A stretch of 64,000 nt of DNA from Bacteriovoracaceae bacterium (GTDB lineage Bacteria; Bdellovibrionota; Bacteriovoracia; Bacteriovoracales; Bacteriovoracaceae), in the NCBI GenBank assembly GCA_019752535.1, contig JAIEMA010000017.1:1-64000 (forward strand). Direction: 5' to 3'. The first letter of the stretch is position 1; every line of letters starts with the position of its first letter. Made by a program: the position numbers and the translations under genes. The notes under the pieces are model-generated. The model did no database searches and was not told the DNA's origin. It saw nothing but the letters and a program-made list of their open reading frames with translations. Shown here one piece after another: positions 44,487 through 53,329 of this stretch.

Positions 44487-45023
44487 ATGAAAATTTCACT
44501 CATACTCAGCTTATTTATTTTCTCATTCGTGGCTTGCGCAAGCAATGCCGGAACACCAGTTCAAACTGTCTCTTCAGTTGATCTTTCTCGTTATGTGGGT
44601 AAATGGTACGAGATTACTCGCTTCCCTAACAGCTTCCAAAAGAAATGCTTAGCCACAACTGCTCAGTACTCTCAGCGCAACGATGGAAAAATCAACGTTC
44701 TTAATACTTGTAAGACTGCTAAGGGCGTAAAAGTTGCTAAGGCGATCGCTTCAATTGCAGACAAAGTCACAAATTCAAAACTCAAAGTAAGCTTTGTTCC
44801 TTTCTTTAACCGCTTTGGCTGGTTCGCAGGAGATTACTGGATCCTTGATCTTGCTGATGACTACTCTTACGTGCTCGTAGGCTCTCCAGACCGTAAGTTC
44901 CTCTGGGTTCTCTCACGCAAACCGACTCTTGATGCCAACATCATTGAGGCACTCAAGACTGTAGCGCAGAGAGAAGGCTTTGATGTTTCAAAGCTTCGCG
45001 ATACTCCGACTTGGACTGAATAG
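44487..45023 (+). CDS. blc: Outer-membrane lipocalin (Blc)
   Basis: A 178-residue lipoprotein (lipobox FVAC). The lipocalin signature YVGKWYEITRFPNSFQKKC opens the barrel, GWFAGDYWILDLADDYSYVLVGSPDRKFLWVLSR is the second conserved block. Blc proteins bind lysophospholipids or fatty acids at the outer membrane, often under envelope stress. A strong terminator follows. Confidence 0.93.
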   Translation: MKISLILSLFIFSFVACASNAGTPVQTVSSVDLSRYVGKWYEITRFPNSFQKKCLATTAQYSQRNDGKINVLNTCKTAKGVKVAKAIASIADKVTNSKLKVSFVPFFNRFGWFAGDYWILDLADDYSYVLVGSPDRKFLWVLSRKPTLDANIIEALKTVAQREGFDVSKLRDTPTWTE

Positions 45024-45042
45024 TTTTTTGTTAAAACGTGAC

Positions 45043-45084
45043 ATCTCCCTAACGCAATCTTGAAACCGTTAGGGAGATTTTTTT
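45043..45084 (+). terminator. Intrinsic terminator after blc
   Basis: ATCTCCCTAACG and CGTTAGGGAGAT form a 12-bp stem (loop of 12 nt) followed by a run of seven T. Confidence 0.92.
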
Positions 45085-45116
45085 GCTACAAAGCCTCTCA
45101 ATCAAACGGAGGTTTT

Positions 45117-45473
45117 ATGAAAATGATACTCGCTTCAATTCTATTCTCACTTTCAGTTCATGCATCATCAGTCTTTAAATCTGACACTCGCCTTCCTCTA
45201 GAGCTTCAAAACAAAGTTCTTCAAGCGGTTTACACTTGCGGAGATTACACACGCAGCTGGAGCCTTCAGGAAGAAAACACTAGCGTTTCCGAAATAAGAG
45301 TGGATCAAGGAGTGATTGACTACCGCTTCGAGACCATCTTCAGCGTCAACTACTATTTCGATGGCACTCACCCGATGACGAAAAAAATTGGAGTCGTGAG
45401 CATGGAATGGGACATTGATAATCCCGCTGCTGAAAAATGGACTGTTGAAAGTCTTGATTGCCCAAATCTGTAG
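45117..45473 (+). CDS. Small secreted protein, unknown
   Basis: About 118 residues from the ATG of 45117, right after GGAGG. A Sec signal (MKMILASILFSLSVHA) is followed by a mature part with two cysteines (CGDYTRSW and the terminal SLDCPNL), which may form a disulfide. No domain is recognised. It stands between two hairpin terminators. Confidence 0.65.
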   Translation: MKMILASILFSLSVHASSVFKSDTRLPLELQNKVLQAVYTCGDYTRSWSLQEENTSVSEIRVDQGVIDYRFETIFSVNYYFDGTHPMTKKIGVVSMEWDIDNPAAEKWTVESLDCPNL

Positions 45474-45483
45474 GTTGCTCGTG

Positions 45484-45509
45484 CCGGAGGGAGAAAAATC
45501 TCCCTCCGG
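45484..45509 (+). terminator. Hairpin after the small secreted protein gene
   Basis: CCGGAGGGAGA, loop AAAA, TCTCCCTCCGG: a perfect 11-bp stem, without T run on the plus strand. Confidence 0.65.
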
Positions 45510-45608
45510 AAAACTGACTTAAACACATCTTTAGTTAGACCTAACAGAAAACACACATTGTCATTTAGATTTCTTTGCTATAACACTCTCACTCAAGAAG
45601 GTTATAAA

Positions 45609-45782
45609 ATGAAAAATTCATTCATGATTGCATTTGCTCTTGTTGGAACCGCTGCAGTGGCCACTGCTGTTGAAAAAGCATGCAAGAAATCAACTTCTCT
45701 TTCTGAAGATACAAAAGCACGCCTGATAGCCGCTGTTGAAGCTCAATGCGCCCAAGTTTTAACACGCGTTCAAATTCAATAA
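45609..45782 (+). CDS. Very small secreted protein, unknown
   Basis: 57 residues from the ATG of 45609 (AAGAAGGT upstream). A hydrophobic signal-like N-terminus (MKNSFMIAFALVGTAAVATA) and a helical remainder with two cysteines (KACKK, EAQCAQ). No family is recognised. Confidence 0.55.
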   Translation: MKNSFMIAFALVGTAAVATAVEKACKKSTSLSEDTKARLIAAVEAQCAQVLTRVQIQ

Positions 45783-45870
45783 TCGACAACCCATCTGGGC
45801 AGCTCAACCAGCTTTCAATACCTTAAAATTTCTGACTTAAGTCATTGGTTTTCCTAAGTACTTGAAAAAG

Positions 45871-45889
45871 TATTAAGTTTTCCTTAATA
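45871..45889 (+). promoter_or_regulatory. AT-rich inverted repeat before the 45915 gene
   Basis: TATTAAG, loop TTTTC, CTTAATA, 26 bp before the ATG, flanked by GAAAAAG and AGTTTTTC that extend the pairing imperfectly. It may be an operator or leader hairpin. Confidence 0.35.
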
Positions 45890-45914
45890 AGTTTTTCCAT
45901 GGCATTATCAGTTC

Positions 45915-46382
45915 ATGAAAAAAACTCAAACATACATTTCTTGGCAAAACTCTAAACTCTCTCAAGATTCATCAGAAGAGCTCTCCTCTTTCAAGAATTT
46001 GTGGCTAGAAGGCTTCAGATCCCTCGACGTTCACGGAAGAATGATTGAGCTCATTGTTGATTGCCCTGATTTTGCCGCAGAGTTATTAGCTTCTCACTAC
46101 GTACCTCATGAAGATGAGCTCGTGGCAGATATGCTGATTAAGCATTTGGCCCCATTTACTAAATATGTCCCTCAAACAGAAATCTCTAAAATGATCCTAG
46201 TTGAGCATATGGCGTGGGAGAGGATTACCAATATACATTCCTCCTTTGAAATTCTCGCGATGGCCTCAAGCCATCTCCACACTCTTCCAGAATCTAAAAA
46301 ACAGTGGCAAGAATTTGCAACACTTAAAGAAATTGAGCTCTTTGAAAATCGTTTAATCCTTCTAGGCGAAGTCGCCGCATAA
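45915..46382 (+). CDS. Cytoplasmic helical protein, unknown
   Basis: A 155-residue protein without signal or membrane segments, predicted mostly helical, with several histidines (SHYVPHEDE, VEHMAWE, SSHLHTL). An iron- or metal-binding helical bundle is conceivable but not supported by a known motif. It stops 1 nt before the convergent haem lipoprotein gene. Confidence 0.55.
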   Translation: MKKTQTYISWQNSKLSQDSSEELSSFKNLWLEGFRSLDVHGRMIELIVDCPDFAAELLASHYVPHEDELVADMLIKHLAPFTKYVPQTEISKMILVEHMAWERITNIHSSFEILAMASSHLHTLPESKKQWQEFATLKEIELFENRLILLGEVAA

Positions 46383-46383
46383 A

Positions 46384-46989
46384 TTAATTCTCCGGCATCC
46401 CAATCACAATCCATTCTTTGAAAGCGGCTAACACTTCTTCACTTGGTACGGGTGCTTTCGGATTGCCTTCAGCATCAAGCGGCGGCATCTCGTAATTCTC
46501 GATTGCAGAGAGTATATCACTACTTTCTTCTACCACTGTTTCATAGTGAGCAAATGAATCGAGTCTTGTGGAATTATCGTTGTGGCACATCGTGCAGCTT
46601 TTATCAAAAAGATGAACCTTCAAGGATTTAAAAGTTGGCTTTAAGGGAATCGGTGGTGGAACGTTCGTCCCGGCTCCCATGATATAGCCTTCCACTAATT
46701 TTAATTGTTGTTGAGAAAGTGCGCCTGCCCCTTTAGGCATTTTGCCAGAAGCTAGCTGCACATAGAGAGTAGAAGCATTCAAATTTCCTTGAACAACTCT
46801 CATTCGCACCTGTGACTCATCAGCAACCCAACCATGACAACTAATACATTGAGGTTTGAGAATAAATTCTTGAAGCGTTTGAAAACTCACCCCATCTTTT
46901 ATCGAAGGTACGGAGCGATAAATTTGACTCTCATTTGTTCCGCTTTTCTCGCAACCAATAAGGCATAACAGTAAAATTAAAAATTTCAT
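46384..46989 (-). CDS. Di-haem c-type cytochrome lipoprotein
   Basis: About 201 residues from the ATG of 46989. The lipobox is LIGC. Two c-type haem motifs, CISCHGW (near 50) and CTMCHND (near 135), with methionines after each (MPKGAGALS, MPPLDAEG) as possible sixth ligands. It is the last gene of a four-gene periplasmic electron-transfer operon and overlaps the end of the porin-like cytochrome gene. Confidence 0.8.
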   Translation of the reverse strand: MKFLILLLCLIGCEKSGTNESQIYRSVPSIKDGVSFQTLQEFILKPQCISCHGWVADESQVRMRVVQGNLNASTLYVQLASGKMPKGAGALSQQQLKLVEGYIMGAGTNVPPPIPLKPTFKSLKVHLFDKSCTMCHNDNSTRLDSFAHYETVVEESSDILSAIENYEMPPLDAEGNPKAPVPSEEVLAAFKEWIVIGMPEN

Positions 46990-46991
46990 CA

Positions 46992-48059
46992 CTACCACCA
47001 ATTTAAATAAAGTTGGAACAGTTTAATCTCATCGTTTATGCTTCCCGTTTTCCTTACTCGATCTTCAAATGAAAATGTTAAGTTTTTAGTGAGACGTATC
47101 TCAGCTCCAAGAGCAATGCGAGACTCTCTTGAAAGAAACGCCCTATCCTTCTCTAGCCCCTGCCAAGAAGTGAAGAGATGTAAAAATTCGGCTGGATAAA
47201 AAGACAGTTGTTGATACCAAGTCCACTGCCTAAACTCTGTTTTATCTTCTTTGATTTCTCTCCAGGTGCGATCGACTTCCGCTAGGTAGGAAAATTTCCC
47301 ATAACCAGCCTTCAGTAAAAAGCCAACGAGATCTCTTTTAATACTAGGACTATTTCCACTTAATCCTTGGAATCCTAAAGCGATATGCCGGATGGGCTTA
47401 AACCAGATCTGTGATCCTACACCATTTTCTTGATTGCCCTTCTCTTCGTTGGGATTAGCCGCGTACAGAAATGTGTGTGATTGAAATTTTAAAGACTCAA
47501 AGTAATGTTTGATTAACAGAGGCAAGTCCGTCACTTGATTGCGATTATTGGCCCTCACATAAGAGGTATGATCGATGAGACCAAGACCTATGGGTAAACT
47601 TGAGATCCCTAAACTCATTCTTTGTTGCTTATTCACCCAACTGAGGAGCAGGGATCTTGCATACAATCTTTTATGAGCTGGTTTTGCGTCTTCAGGTGCC
47701 ACATCTTTGGGCTTTGGAGCGACGGCTAGAATTCCCTCTACTCTTAAATTTTCACTTATTTTATATTGAGCAAGATAATCCATCTGCATGGGAAAAGTTC
47801 GCGTCTCTTCCACTTCCTGAAGACGCAACACTCTTCCCTGAAAGGCTTGTATATACTTTTTTTCACCTTCATCTTCGGAGGGCTCAGAAGAGATAAGGGA
47901 TTGTGTCGTAGCAATCCCTTGACCATAAGGAGTGAGAAGTCCGCCACCTTGGGAAGACATATGGCATCCCGTGCAGCTGGCATAGCCAAGGCGAATGTAG
48001 GTGGGATGGGCCTCAGTTCTTTCTATCATCAATATTAAAAATAAAAGCCCAACCCACAT
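46992..48059 (-). CDS. Outer-membrane barrel-like protein with one haem motif
   Basis: A 355-residue protein with a Sec signal (cleavage near TEA-HP) and an immediate haem motif, YASCTGCHMSSQGGG. The rest alternates in barrel-like strands and ends in YLNWW, a typical outer-membrane terminal aromatic. A haem plug on a barrel suggests electron passage across the outer membrane. It is third in the operon, 2 nt after the YceI gene. Confidence 0.75.
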   Translation of the reverse strand: MWVGLLFLILMIERTEAHPTYIRLGYASCTGCHMSSQGGGLLTPYGQGIATTQSLISSEPSEDEGEKKYIQAFQGRVLRLQEVEETRTFPMQMDYLAQYKISENLRVEGILAVAPKPKDVAPEDAKPAHKRLYARSLLLSWVNKQQRMSLGISSLPIGLGLIDHTSYVRANNRNQVTDLPLLIKHYFESLKFQSHTFLYAANPNEEKGNQENGVGSQIWFKPIRHIALGFQGLSGNSPSIKRDLVGFLLKAGYGKFSYLAEVDRTWREIKEDKTEFRQWTWYQQLSFYPAEFLHLFTSWQGLEKDRAFLSRESRIALGAEIRLTKNLTFSFEDRVRKTGSINDEIKLFQLYLNWW

Positions 48060-48061
48060 AA

Positions 48062-48550
48062 CTACTCCATTGTCTTAAATGTCACTTCAACATTATCTTC
48101 AACTTGAACTCCCATAAAACTGGGCCTTGGAAGATCATATTGAGAGAGAGCAATGGTGGCTTTTCCAGCTAAACTCTTTTTATTAGAACTCATCTCGACT
48201 GGAAGTTTTATTTCACGAGCTTTATCTTTTATGGTCAGAACTCCCATAAGCTCACATTTATTTGAAGCGCAGACTAAATCTTTTGCCTCAAAAGAAATAA
48301 AGGCATCGCCCTTGTTTTTCGCTTTAAAAACTTTTTCGCGTAAATGTTTATCGCGGGCCTCCATTCCTGTTTCTAATTCAAAAACATCAAACTTCAGTGT
48401 CGCTCCCTTTACATTTTCCAAACTTCCAGCGAAGACCATCTTCTGGCTCTTTCCCTCCACAGAAACACCTGGCATATTTGTATTAGCGACAAATGAAACT
48501 TCTGAAAAACCTGCAAAGACACTCGATATAAAAAATAACAAAAACATCAC
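48062..48550 (-). CDS. YceI-family periplasmic protein
   Basis: A 162-residue YceI protein: Sec signal, then FVANTNMPGVSVEG, DVFELETGMEARDKHLREKVF and PRPSFMGVQVEDNVEVTF. YceI forms a lipocalin-like barrel that binds polyisoprenoids or quinone-like tails. An AGGAGGAAG site precedes the start. Its position between haem protein genes suggests quinone handling. Confidence 0.88.
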   Translation of the reverse strand: MMFLLFFISSVFAGFSEVSFVANTNMPGVSVEGKSQKMVFAGSLENVKGATLKFDVFELETGMEARDKHLREKVFKAKNKGDAFISFEAKDLVCASNKCELMGVLTIKDKAREIKLPVEMSSNKKSLAGKATIALSQYDLPRPSFMGVQVEDNVEVTFKTME

Positions 48551-48556
48551 TTCCTC

Positions 48557-48991
48557 CTAAAGTTTAAATTCATCATGGCCGACTGTTTTAAGAGCACCCA
48601 TTTTCTTAAATGCGATTTGAGACTTTGAGACATCACTTCCAGCAATAGCACTCTCAAGCTCTTCAGTGGCCACATGAAGTTGGTTCATAAGTTCTTGGTA
48701 GCGAGTGATCTTAGCTTCGCGCTCTACGACGGGAAGAGTCAGAATAAAGTCAGGCAAAAGGAGAGCCGCTTCATCCACAAGCTGTAAAATCTCATGAGCA
48801 ATCACTGCTTCTCTGCTGCCAGCAGTCCCACTCATCACTGGACGGGCCACTGATCCAAGCTTAGTCCCCATCAATTTCATCACAGCCGCTAAACTTCTTG
48901 CTTCTGCGTAAGCTGAAGCAGTTAAGCCAATGTGAGTAAGAAGAGCCGTAGCTGACAAAAGACATCCGAAAACAAATTTATTTAAGTTCAT
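48557..48991 (-). CDS. Cytochrome b562-like periplasmic protein
   Basis: About 144 residues from the ATG of 48991, preceded by AGGAGGTAACT; a frame reaching 49054 lacks a site. A Sec signal ends near AYA-EA. The mature part is an acidic four-helix bundle with MKLMG near its start and GHDEF at the end, positions that match the Met and His haem ligands of cytochrome b562. No CxxCH is present, so haem would be non-covalent. First gene of the operon. Confidence 0.65.
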   Translation of the reverse strand: MNLNKFVFGCLLSATALLTHIGLTASAYAEARSLAAVMKLMGTKLGSVARPVMSGTAGSREAVIAHEILQLVDEAALLLPDFILTLPVVEREAKITRYQELMNQLHVATEELESAIAGSDVSKSQIAFKKMGALKTVGHDEFKL

Positions 48992-49062
48992 AGTTACCTC
49001 CTGGAATAGTTTTAAAGGCAAACCCTCTAACTTGACACAAAGAGCAACTAACAAAAAATGAT

Positions 49063-49082
49063 GGGATTTGACGGGATTTAAT
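49063..49082. promoter_or_regulatory. Tandem 10-bp repeat in the divergent haem-operon/regulator region
   Basis: GGGATTTGAC and GGGATTTAAT follow each other at 10-bp spacing, in the 105-bp gap between the cytochrome b562-like gene and the TPR regulator. Direct repeats on one helical face suit an OmpR-like winged-helix protein such as the adjacent regulator. Confidence 0.45.
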
Positions 49083-49096
49083 GCTAAGTTTTAACT

Positions 49097-50824
49097 ATGA
49101 AAGAGCAACTTTATAAGGGTCAGTACAAAAAGATCCTTGAGAAGAATCAATCCATTCAAAACACTGAATCGCTCATAGCGCAAATAGGTGCCCTGTGTTT
49201 TATGGGAAGAGTCGAAGAAGCAGAATCACTTTATCTGACACAAAAAATATCACACATGAGCGATAGGATTGAGGCGAGATTTTTTTTGGCTTTAGGCCTT
49301 ATCAGAACCTCCGAGTACCCAAGAGCAAGAAAATATTTAGGTGAGAATCTCAGGTCGATAAGAAATGTTAAGAAGAATCACACGGCGCTTTTTTACATTT
49401 ATCAAGGTTTAGCCTTCTACCGCTATTTTTGCGGTAAATGGGATCTAGCCCTCCTAACTGTTCAAAAGGCCTACAGAGAGTCACTGCTAGCAGACTTTTC
49501 TTACGGCAAAATTTTATCCAGTGACTTAAGAGGACATCTTCTCGTTCAAGTCACCAATGTTGATGAAGGTATTAAAGAGCTCTTTATTACATCACAACTT
49601 TCTAGAGATTTTGGGAACACTTCAATAGCAGAAGCTTGTGATATTTCAATTTTATCTTATGAAGCCCAATATGGACTTAAGCCAGAAAAGATCATTCATG
49701 AGATTAAACTAAAGCTCAAGGGGCTTAAATCAAATGACACCTATTCGAAATCCTCACTCCTTTTGGAGCTTACAAGGCAATTAATCATCAGAGGACAAAT
49801 CTTAGAAGTTGAGCCTTTGCTAGATGAAGCGAGTCGACTCATATATATGTTCAGAAATAGAAGGCAGGAGGCCGTTCTCAATCTACGTTGGGCTTATCTC
49901 AGTCTACTCTCTAATGACCTTTACCGGGCCTTAAGTTTTACTCAATCCTCTTTGCGATCTCTTGATCTAGCCGTCGATCGTGTGATTGAATTATCTGCTT
50001 TGGGTCTTCAGTTAAAAATTATCGAGCGATTACCCCTGCAGAAAGAAAAAGCCGCTCTCATTAAAGAACTTAAAGTTAAATCCATTGCATATGGTGGAAG
50101 TGTTCATAAGCAAATTCTTAATCGCTATAGTAAAAAACATTTTCCCTATACTTCAAATTATACAGGGGATCGGATCAATCAAATTATCAATGAAAATGAG
50201 CCGACCAAGATCATTTCGTCTGGCTATAATTTATTTTTATACCAAGCGCTTAATCTTCCCTTCGGTGAAAAGATCATTCATTTTAATATCGCTTCATCCG
50301 AGATTATTTTTCTCTCTTCAGGTCAAATCCACCTACTCAGTGATCTCACCTCAACATTAAAAAAATTCCTTGAGAATGTTGTCAATGGTGTGACTACAAA
50401 AGAGGAAATCATCAAAAATGTTTGGGGCTATCAGTATCATCCCCTTCGTCATGATCCCTTGATATACAATACTGTTTTAAATCTTAGAAAAAGACTTGGC
50501 TCATTTTCGGAATGGCTCGAAACGACTGAGAAAGGCTATCGTTTGCATCCTGGGATTCAGGTCAAAGTGCTAAATACAATCGATAAGCCAGCGAATATTC
50601 ATTCGGTGAATCTTTCATCTCACCTTAATCATAGACAGTTGAATTTCCTAAAAAAACTCAAAGCGGATGTATTTATTCATGTCAAAAAATATCAGGAGCA
50701 ATTTGGCGTCTCGGAAATTACGGCATGCAGGGATCTGGCCATGTTGCAAAGAGAAGGATATGTCTTAAGAGTAGGCCGAGCTCGTGCGACTCGTTATGTT
50801 TTGAATAATGGAGTTATATTATGA
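49097..50824 (+). CDS. TPR regulator with OmpR-type winged helix and extra C-terminal HTH
   Basis: A 575-residue protein without membrane segments. Residues 1-350 are helical repeats (TPR-like). About 415-490 form an OmpR/PhoB-like winged helix: TTKEEIIKNVWGYQYHP, VLNLRKRLG and TEKGYRLHP. The last 70 residues form another HTH: FLKKLKADVFIHVKKYQEQFGVSEITACRDLAMLQREGYVLR, DeoR-like. It is divergent from the haem operon. No Shine-Dalgarno precedes the ATG. It probably senses a ligand or protein through the TPR part. Confidence 0.75.
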   Translation: MKEQLYKGQYKKILEKNQSIQNTESLIAQIGALCFMGRVEEAESLYLTQKISHMSDRIEARFFLALGLIRTSEYPRARKYLGENLRSIRNVKKNHTALFYIYQGLAFYRYFCGKWDLALLTVQKAYRESLLADFSYGKILSSDLRGHLLVQVTNVDEGIKELFITSQLSRDFGNTSIAEACDISILSYEAQYGLKPEKIIHEIKLKLKGLKSNDTYSKSSLLLELTRQLIIRGQILEVEPLLDEASRLIYMFRNRRQEAVLNLRWAYLSLLSNDLYRALSFTQSSLRSLDLAVDRVIELSALGLQLKIIERLPLQKEKAALIKELKVKSIAYGGSVHKQILNRYSKKHFPYTSNYTGDRINQIINENEPTKIISSGYNLFLYQALNLPFGEKIIHFNIASSEIIFLSSGQIHLLSDLTSTLKKFLENVVNGVTTKEEIIKNVWGYQYHPLRHDPLIYNTVLNLRKRLGSFSEWLETTEKGYRLHPGIQVKVLNTIDKPANIHSVNLSSHLNHRQLNFLKKLKADVFIHVKKYQEQFGVSEITACRDLAMLQREGYVLRVGRARATRYVLNNGVIL

Positions 50825-51276
50825 AATTTCTTATTCTCACTCTTTTTTTAAGCTGTTCAGCCTTTGCTCAATCGTATGGAACTTACCACGTCCCAGTTCC
50901 TGCTGAATTAAATCAGTTTGCAAGCTTCGAAGTGATTGATGCAAACATTCAAATTGTAAATGACAAAATTAATGTGAGCTACCGTCTGCCAACTGAACTT
51001 GTGGGTCCAATAGAAAACACTGTTACTCTGAGTGGCACAATCAAACAGAGAAAAATTTTAAAGCTTAGAGGTCCAAATTCTAGGGCCACATGTGTAAACA
51101 CTGAAACTCAACTGGAATGCAAAGTAACCTACCCAGACTTAATTATTGATAACGCATCCGTTGAAGAATATCTTAAGCAAACCATTCAAGACCCAGCAGA
51201 ACTTAAAGCCAGACTTGAGGTCGCTACAACATTTTCCACTGAGCCAGTTGGAATTGTGACATTAAATAAGTTCTAG
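50821..51276 (+). CDS. Secreted protein, unknown
   Basis: A 151-residue protein whose ATG overlaps the regulator stop by 4 bp. A Sec signal (cleavage near AFA-QS) precedes a beta-rich mature part with two cysteines (RATCVN, LECKV). No domain is recognised. Co-translation with the regulator suggests a shared role. Confidence 0.65.
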   Translation: MKFLILTLFLSCSAFAQSYGTYHVPVPAELNQFASFEVIDANIQIVNDKINVSYRLPTELVGPIENTVTLSGTIKQRKILKLRGPNSRATCVNTETQLECKVTYPDLIIDNASVEEYLKQTIQDPAELKARLEVATTFSTEPVGIVTLNKF

Positions 51277-51333
51277 CTCTGTAATTATTTCAACCAGAAA
51301 CACATTCGTTCCCGAAGCTGATAAATATGCTTC

Positions 51334-51690
51334 ATGAAACTCATACTCATTCCAATCATGATCCTAAGCTTAAATGCTTTTGCTGCTGAGTCACCTGAAT
51401 TCATCTGTGCCACGATTAAAGGCCGCGCTCTTTATAGCAAACTCAAAGAGATGCCCCTTAGAGATAAAACCAAACACTGCACACTCTCCTGTCATCTCAC
51501 TTTAAAGTGCTCTGCCATTGAATCTTGGAATATGGGACTGCTCAAGGAAATCATCGATGTCTTTGGGCCTGGCAATGCCGAATGGGACGATCTCAAGGCC
51601 GATGTAGCAGGAATTCATCTTGCTGAAGATAAACGTGCGACCACCACACCAGAGTGTCTTCGAGAGTGCAAACTTCTCTTTGAACCCTAA
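51334..51690 (+). CDS. Small secreted protein with seven cysteines
   Basis: A 118-residue protein with a Sec signal (MKLILIPIMILSLNAFA). The mature part carries seven cysteines (HCTLSCHLTLKC, ECLRECKL), suggesting disulfides. No Shine-Dalgarno is seen; a GAAGC/GCTTC stem ends at the base before the ATG and a TAAATAT box lies 6 nt upstream, so the message could be leaderless. The stop interlocks with the BASS transporter stop. Confidence 0.6.
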   Translation: MKLILIPIMILSLNAFAAESPEFICATIKGRALYSKLKEMPLRDKTKHCTLSCHLTLKCSAIESWNMGLLKEIIDVFGPGNAEWDDLKADVAGIHLAEDKRATTTPECLRECKLLFEP

Positions 51691-52547
51691 GCTTTATTTT
51701 TTTTCGCGAGATAAACACTAAAGAGCGCCGCTGTTAAAAACATCACAATGCTATAAATCGCTGATGGCAAGGCCATCGTGAAAGATTTAAGCACCGAGAG
51801 TGCAATAAAAAACGAGATGGTGCTATTGTGAATCCCCACTTCCATGGCAATGGCCGTGGCTTCTGGTCCTGAGAGCTTTAACAGTTTTGGCACACCAAAT
51901 CCGATACTCATTGAGAGCAGATTGAATGTCACCATCGCAAGACCAATCTGTGGCAAAGAATCCATCAACATCGCTCTCTCTTTAATAATGGCACCAACAA
52001 TGATCACTAATAAAATGACCACTGAGAAAATCCTCACCGGCTTATCCATTTTTTTTGAAAAATCTGGTTTAAAATGATGAATCACCATTCCTGCGCCCAC
52101 TGGAAGAATGACAATCATAAAAACTTCAATGGATTTCATAAACTGAAGACCGATGGTTTGATCACTCACTTCGAAGTAAGAAACAGCAAAGTTTACAAAC
52201 AGAGGTAATGTAAAAGCACCGAGAACACTGCTGATCGCTGTCAGTGTAAGATTCAAAGCAATATCACCATGGGCCAAGTGAGAGAAAATATTCGCTGCCA
52301 CTCCACCTGGACTCGCGGCTAGAATCATCATTCCTACGGAGAGCTCAGGAGAGAAGTTAAAAAACTTTGCAATAAAGATCGCAACAATCGGAATAATTAA
52401 AACTTGGCAGCTAAGTCCCACTAAAACACTTTTTGGGTATTTAAAAATTCTTTTAAAATCTTCAACTTTCAAAGAGAGACCGAACCCCAGCATAATAATC
52501 CCCAATGAGAGTGGGAGAATGGTGGAGATTAAAAATTGTGTTTCCAT
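51687..52547 (-). CDS. BASS-family bile acid:sodium symporter-like transporter
   Basis: A 286-residue protein with about 9-10 helices. LAASPGGVAANIFSHLAHGD and VGIHNSTISFFIALS are the crossed-helix motifs of BASS transporters. It moves an organic anion with sodium. It starts in TAATG overlap with the methyltransferase gene. Confidence 0.88.
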   Translation of the reverse strand: METQFLISTILPLSLGIIMLGFGLSLKVEDFKRIFKYPKSVLVGLSCQVLIIPIVAIFIAKFFNFSPELSVGMMILAASPGGVAANIFSHLAHGDIALNLTLTAISSVLGAFTLPLFVNFAVSYFEVSDQTIGLQFMKSIEVFMIVILPVGAGMVIHHFKPDFSKKMDKPVRIFSVVILLVIIVGAIIKERAMLMDSLPQIGLAMVTFNLLSMSIGFGVPKLLKLSGPEATAIAMEVGIHNSTISFFIALSVLKSFTMALPSAIYSIVMFLTAALFSVYLAKKNKA

Positions 52548-53329
52548 TAGACCTCGTACATTTTGAGAAAATTAGTATGTTCGCTGACAAGATTTAGCCA
52601 TGGGTGATGATCTGCTATGATAGTGTTGGTCACTTTTCCGCGAACAACCACTTTTATTTTTCTCTTCGTCGCCTCTTCACTGATCTGACCCAATGTTGCG
52701 CTTATATGTTCATGCTTTCCATAATCATAGATAAAATAAACATCCACCTCTGGCATGACAAAGCTAGAGTCGAAAAGATCACAGACTTCGCATTGAGCAT
52801 TTGTCAGACCAAGTTTTTTATAAATTCGATTCGCCTCTTCCACTCTCTCAGGAACAAACTCAAGACCCTTAAAGTAGGCGTTTGGGCAAACCTGGTTCAT
52901 GACAATTCCTAATCTTCCGTGGGCAGAGCCTAAGTCAACGACACTCATGCCATGTTTCAAATTCAACATCTCACAAATCTCATGAAGAACTTTGTAGGGA
53001 GAATTGAGAGTCTGAACATCCAGGCCAACCCAAGTTTGATTCCCCTCATGCAAAGCAGGCCCCCAATATTCATAACTTCCGTCAGGAAGTTTTTTTTGGG
53101 CATTCTTGATGAGTTTCTCTTCAACAGATCTAATATCAAAACCTAAAATTTTATCAATCAACGAAGAGTGCTGTCGAATCGTGCTCTCATGATCATCGTC
53201 GATCGTGAAGAAATCTTTTTGCTTTATATATTTTAAGAGGACTTCAGTCTCAATTGGAGACGAGATTAACTTCTGCCAGTCAGGAAGGGTTTGAAACGTA
53301 GTTTGCGTAGACTGAAAAGTTTTTTTCAT
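52547..53329 (-). CDS. SAM-dependent methyltransferase, second tandem copy
   Basis: A 260-residue class I methyltransferase. VVDLGSAHGRLGIVMNQ is the SAM motif, followed by FKGLEFVPERVEEANRIY. It is a paralogue of the gene just upstream; both share HG.HVVDLG, NQ-P-A-F-G-E-V-ERVEE-NRIY and VYFIYDYG. The 50-bp overlap with the upstream gene depends on the ATG at 53329, which has only a weak site. The target is unknown. Confidence 0.75.
   Translation of the reverse strand: MKKTFQSTQTTFQTLPDWQKLISSPIETEVLLKYIKQKDFFTIDDDHESTIRQHSSLIDKILGFDIRSVEEKLIKNAQKKLPDGSYEYWGPALHEGNQTWVGLDVQTLNSPYKVLHEICEMLNLKHGMSVVDLGSAHGRLGIVMNQVCPNAYFKGLEFVPERVEEANRIYKKLGLTNAQCEVCDLFDSSFVMPEVDVYFIYDYGKHEHISATLGQISEEATKRKIKVVVRGKVTNTIIADHHPWLNLVSEHTNFLKMYEV

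Noticed and set aside
49032-49037. TTGACA as -35 of the TPR regulator promoter
   Set aside because: No acceptable -10 lies 16-18 bp downstream, so it is not reported as a promoter.
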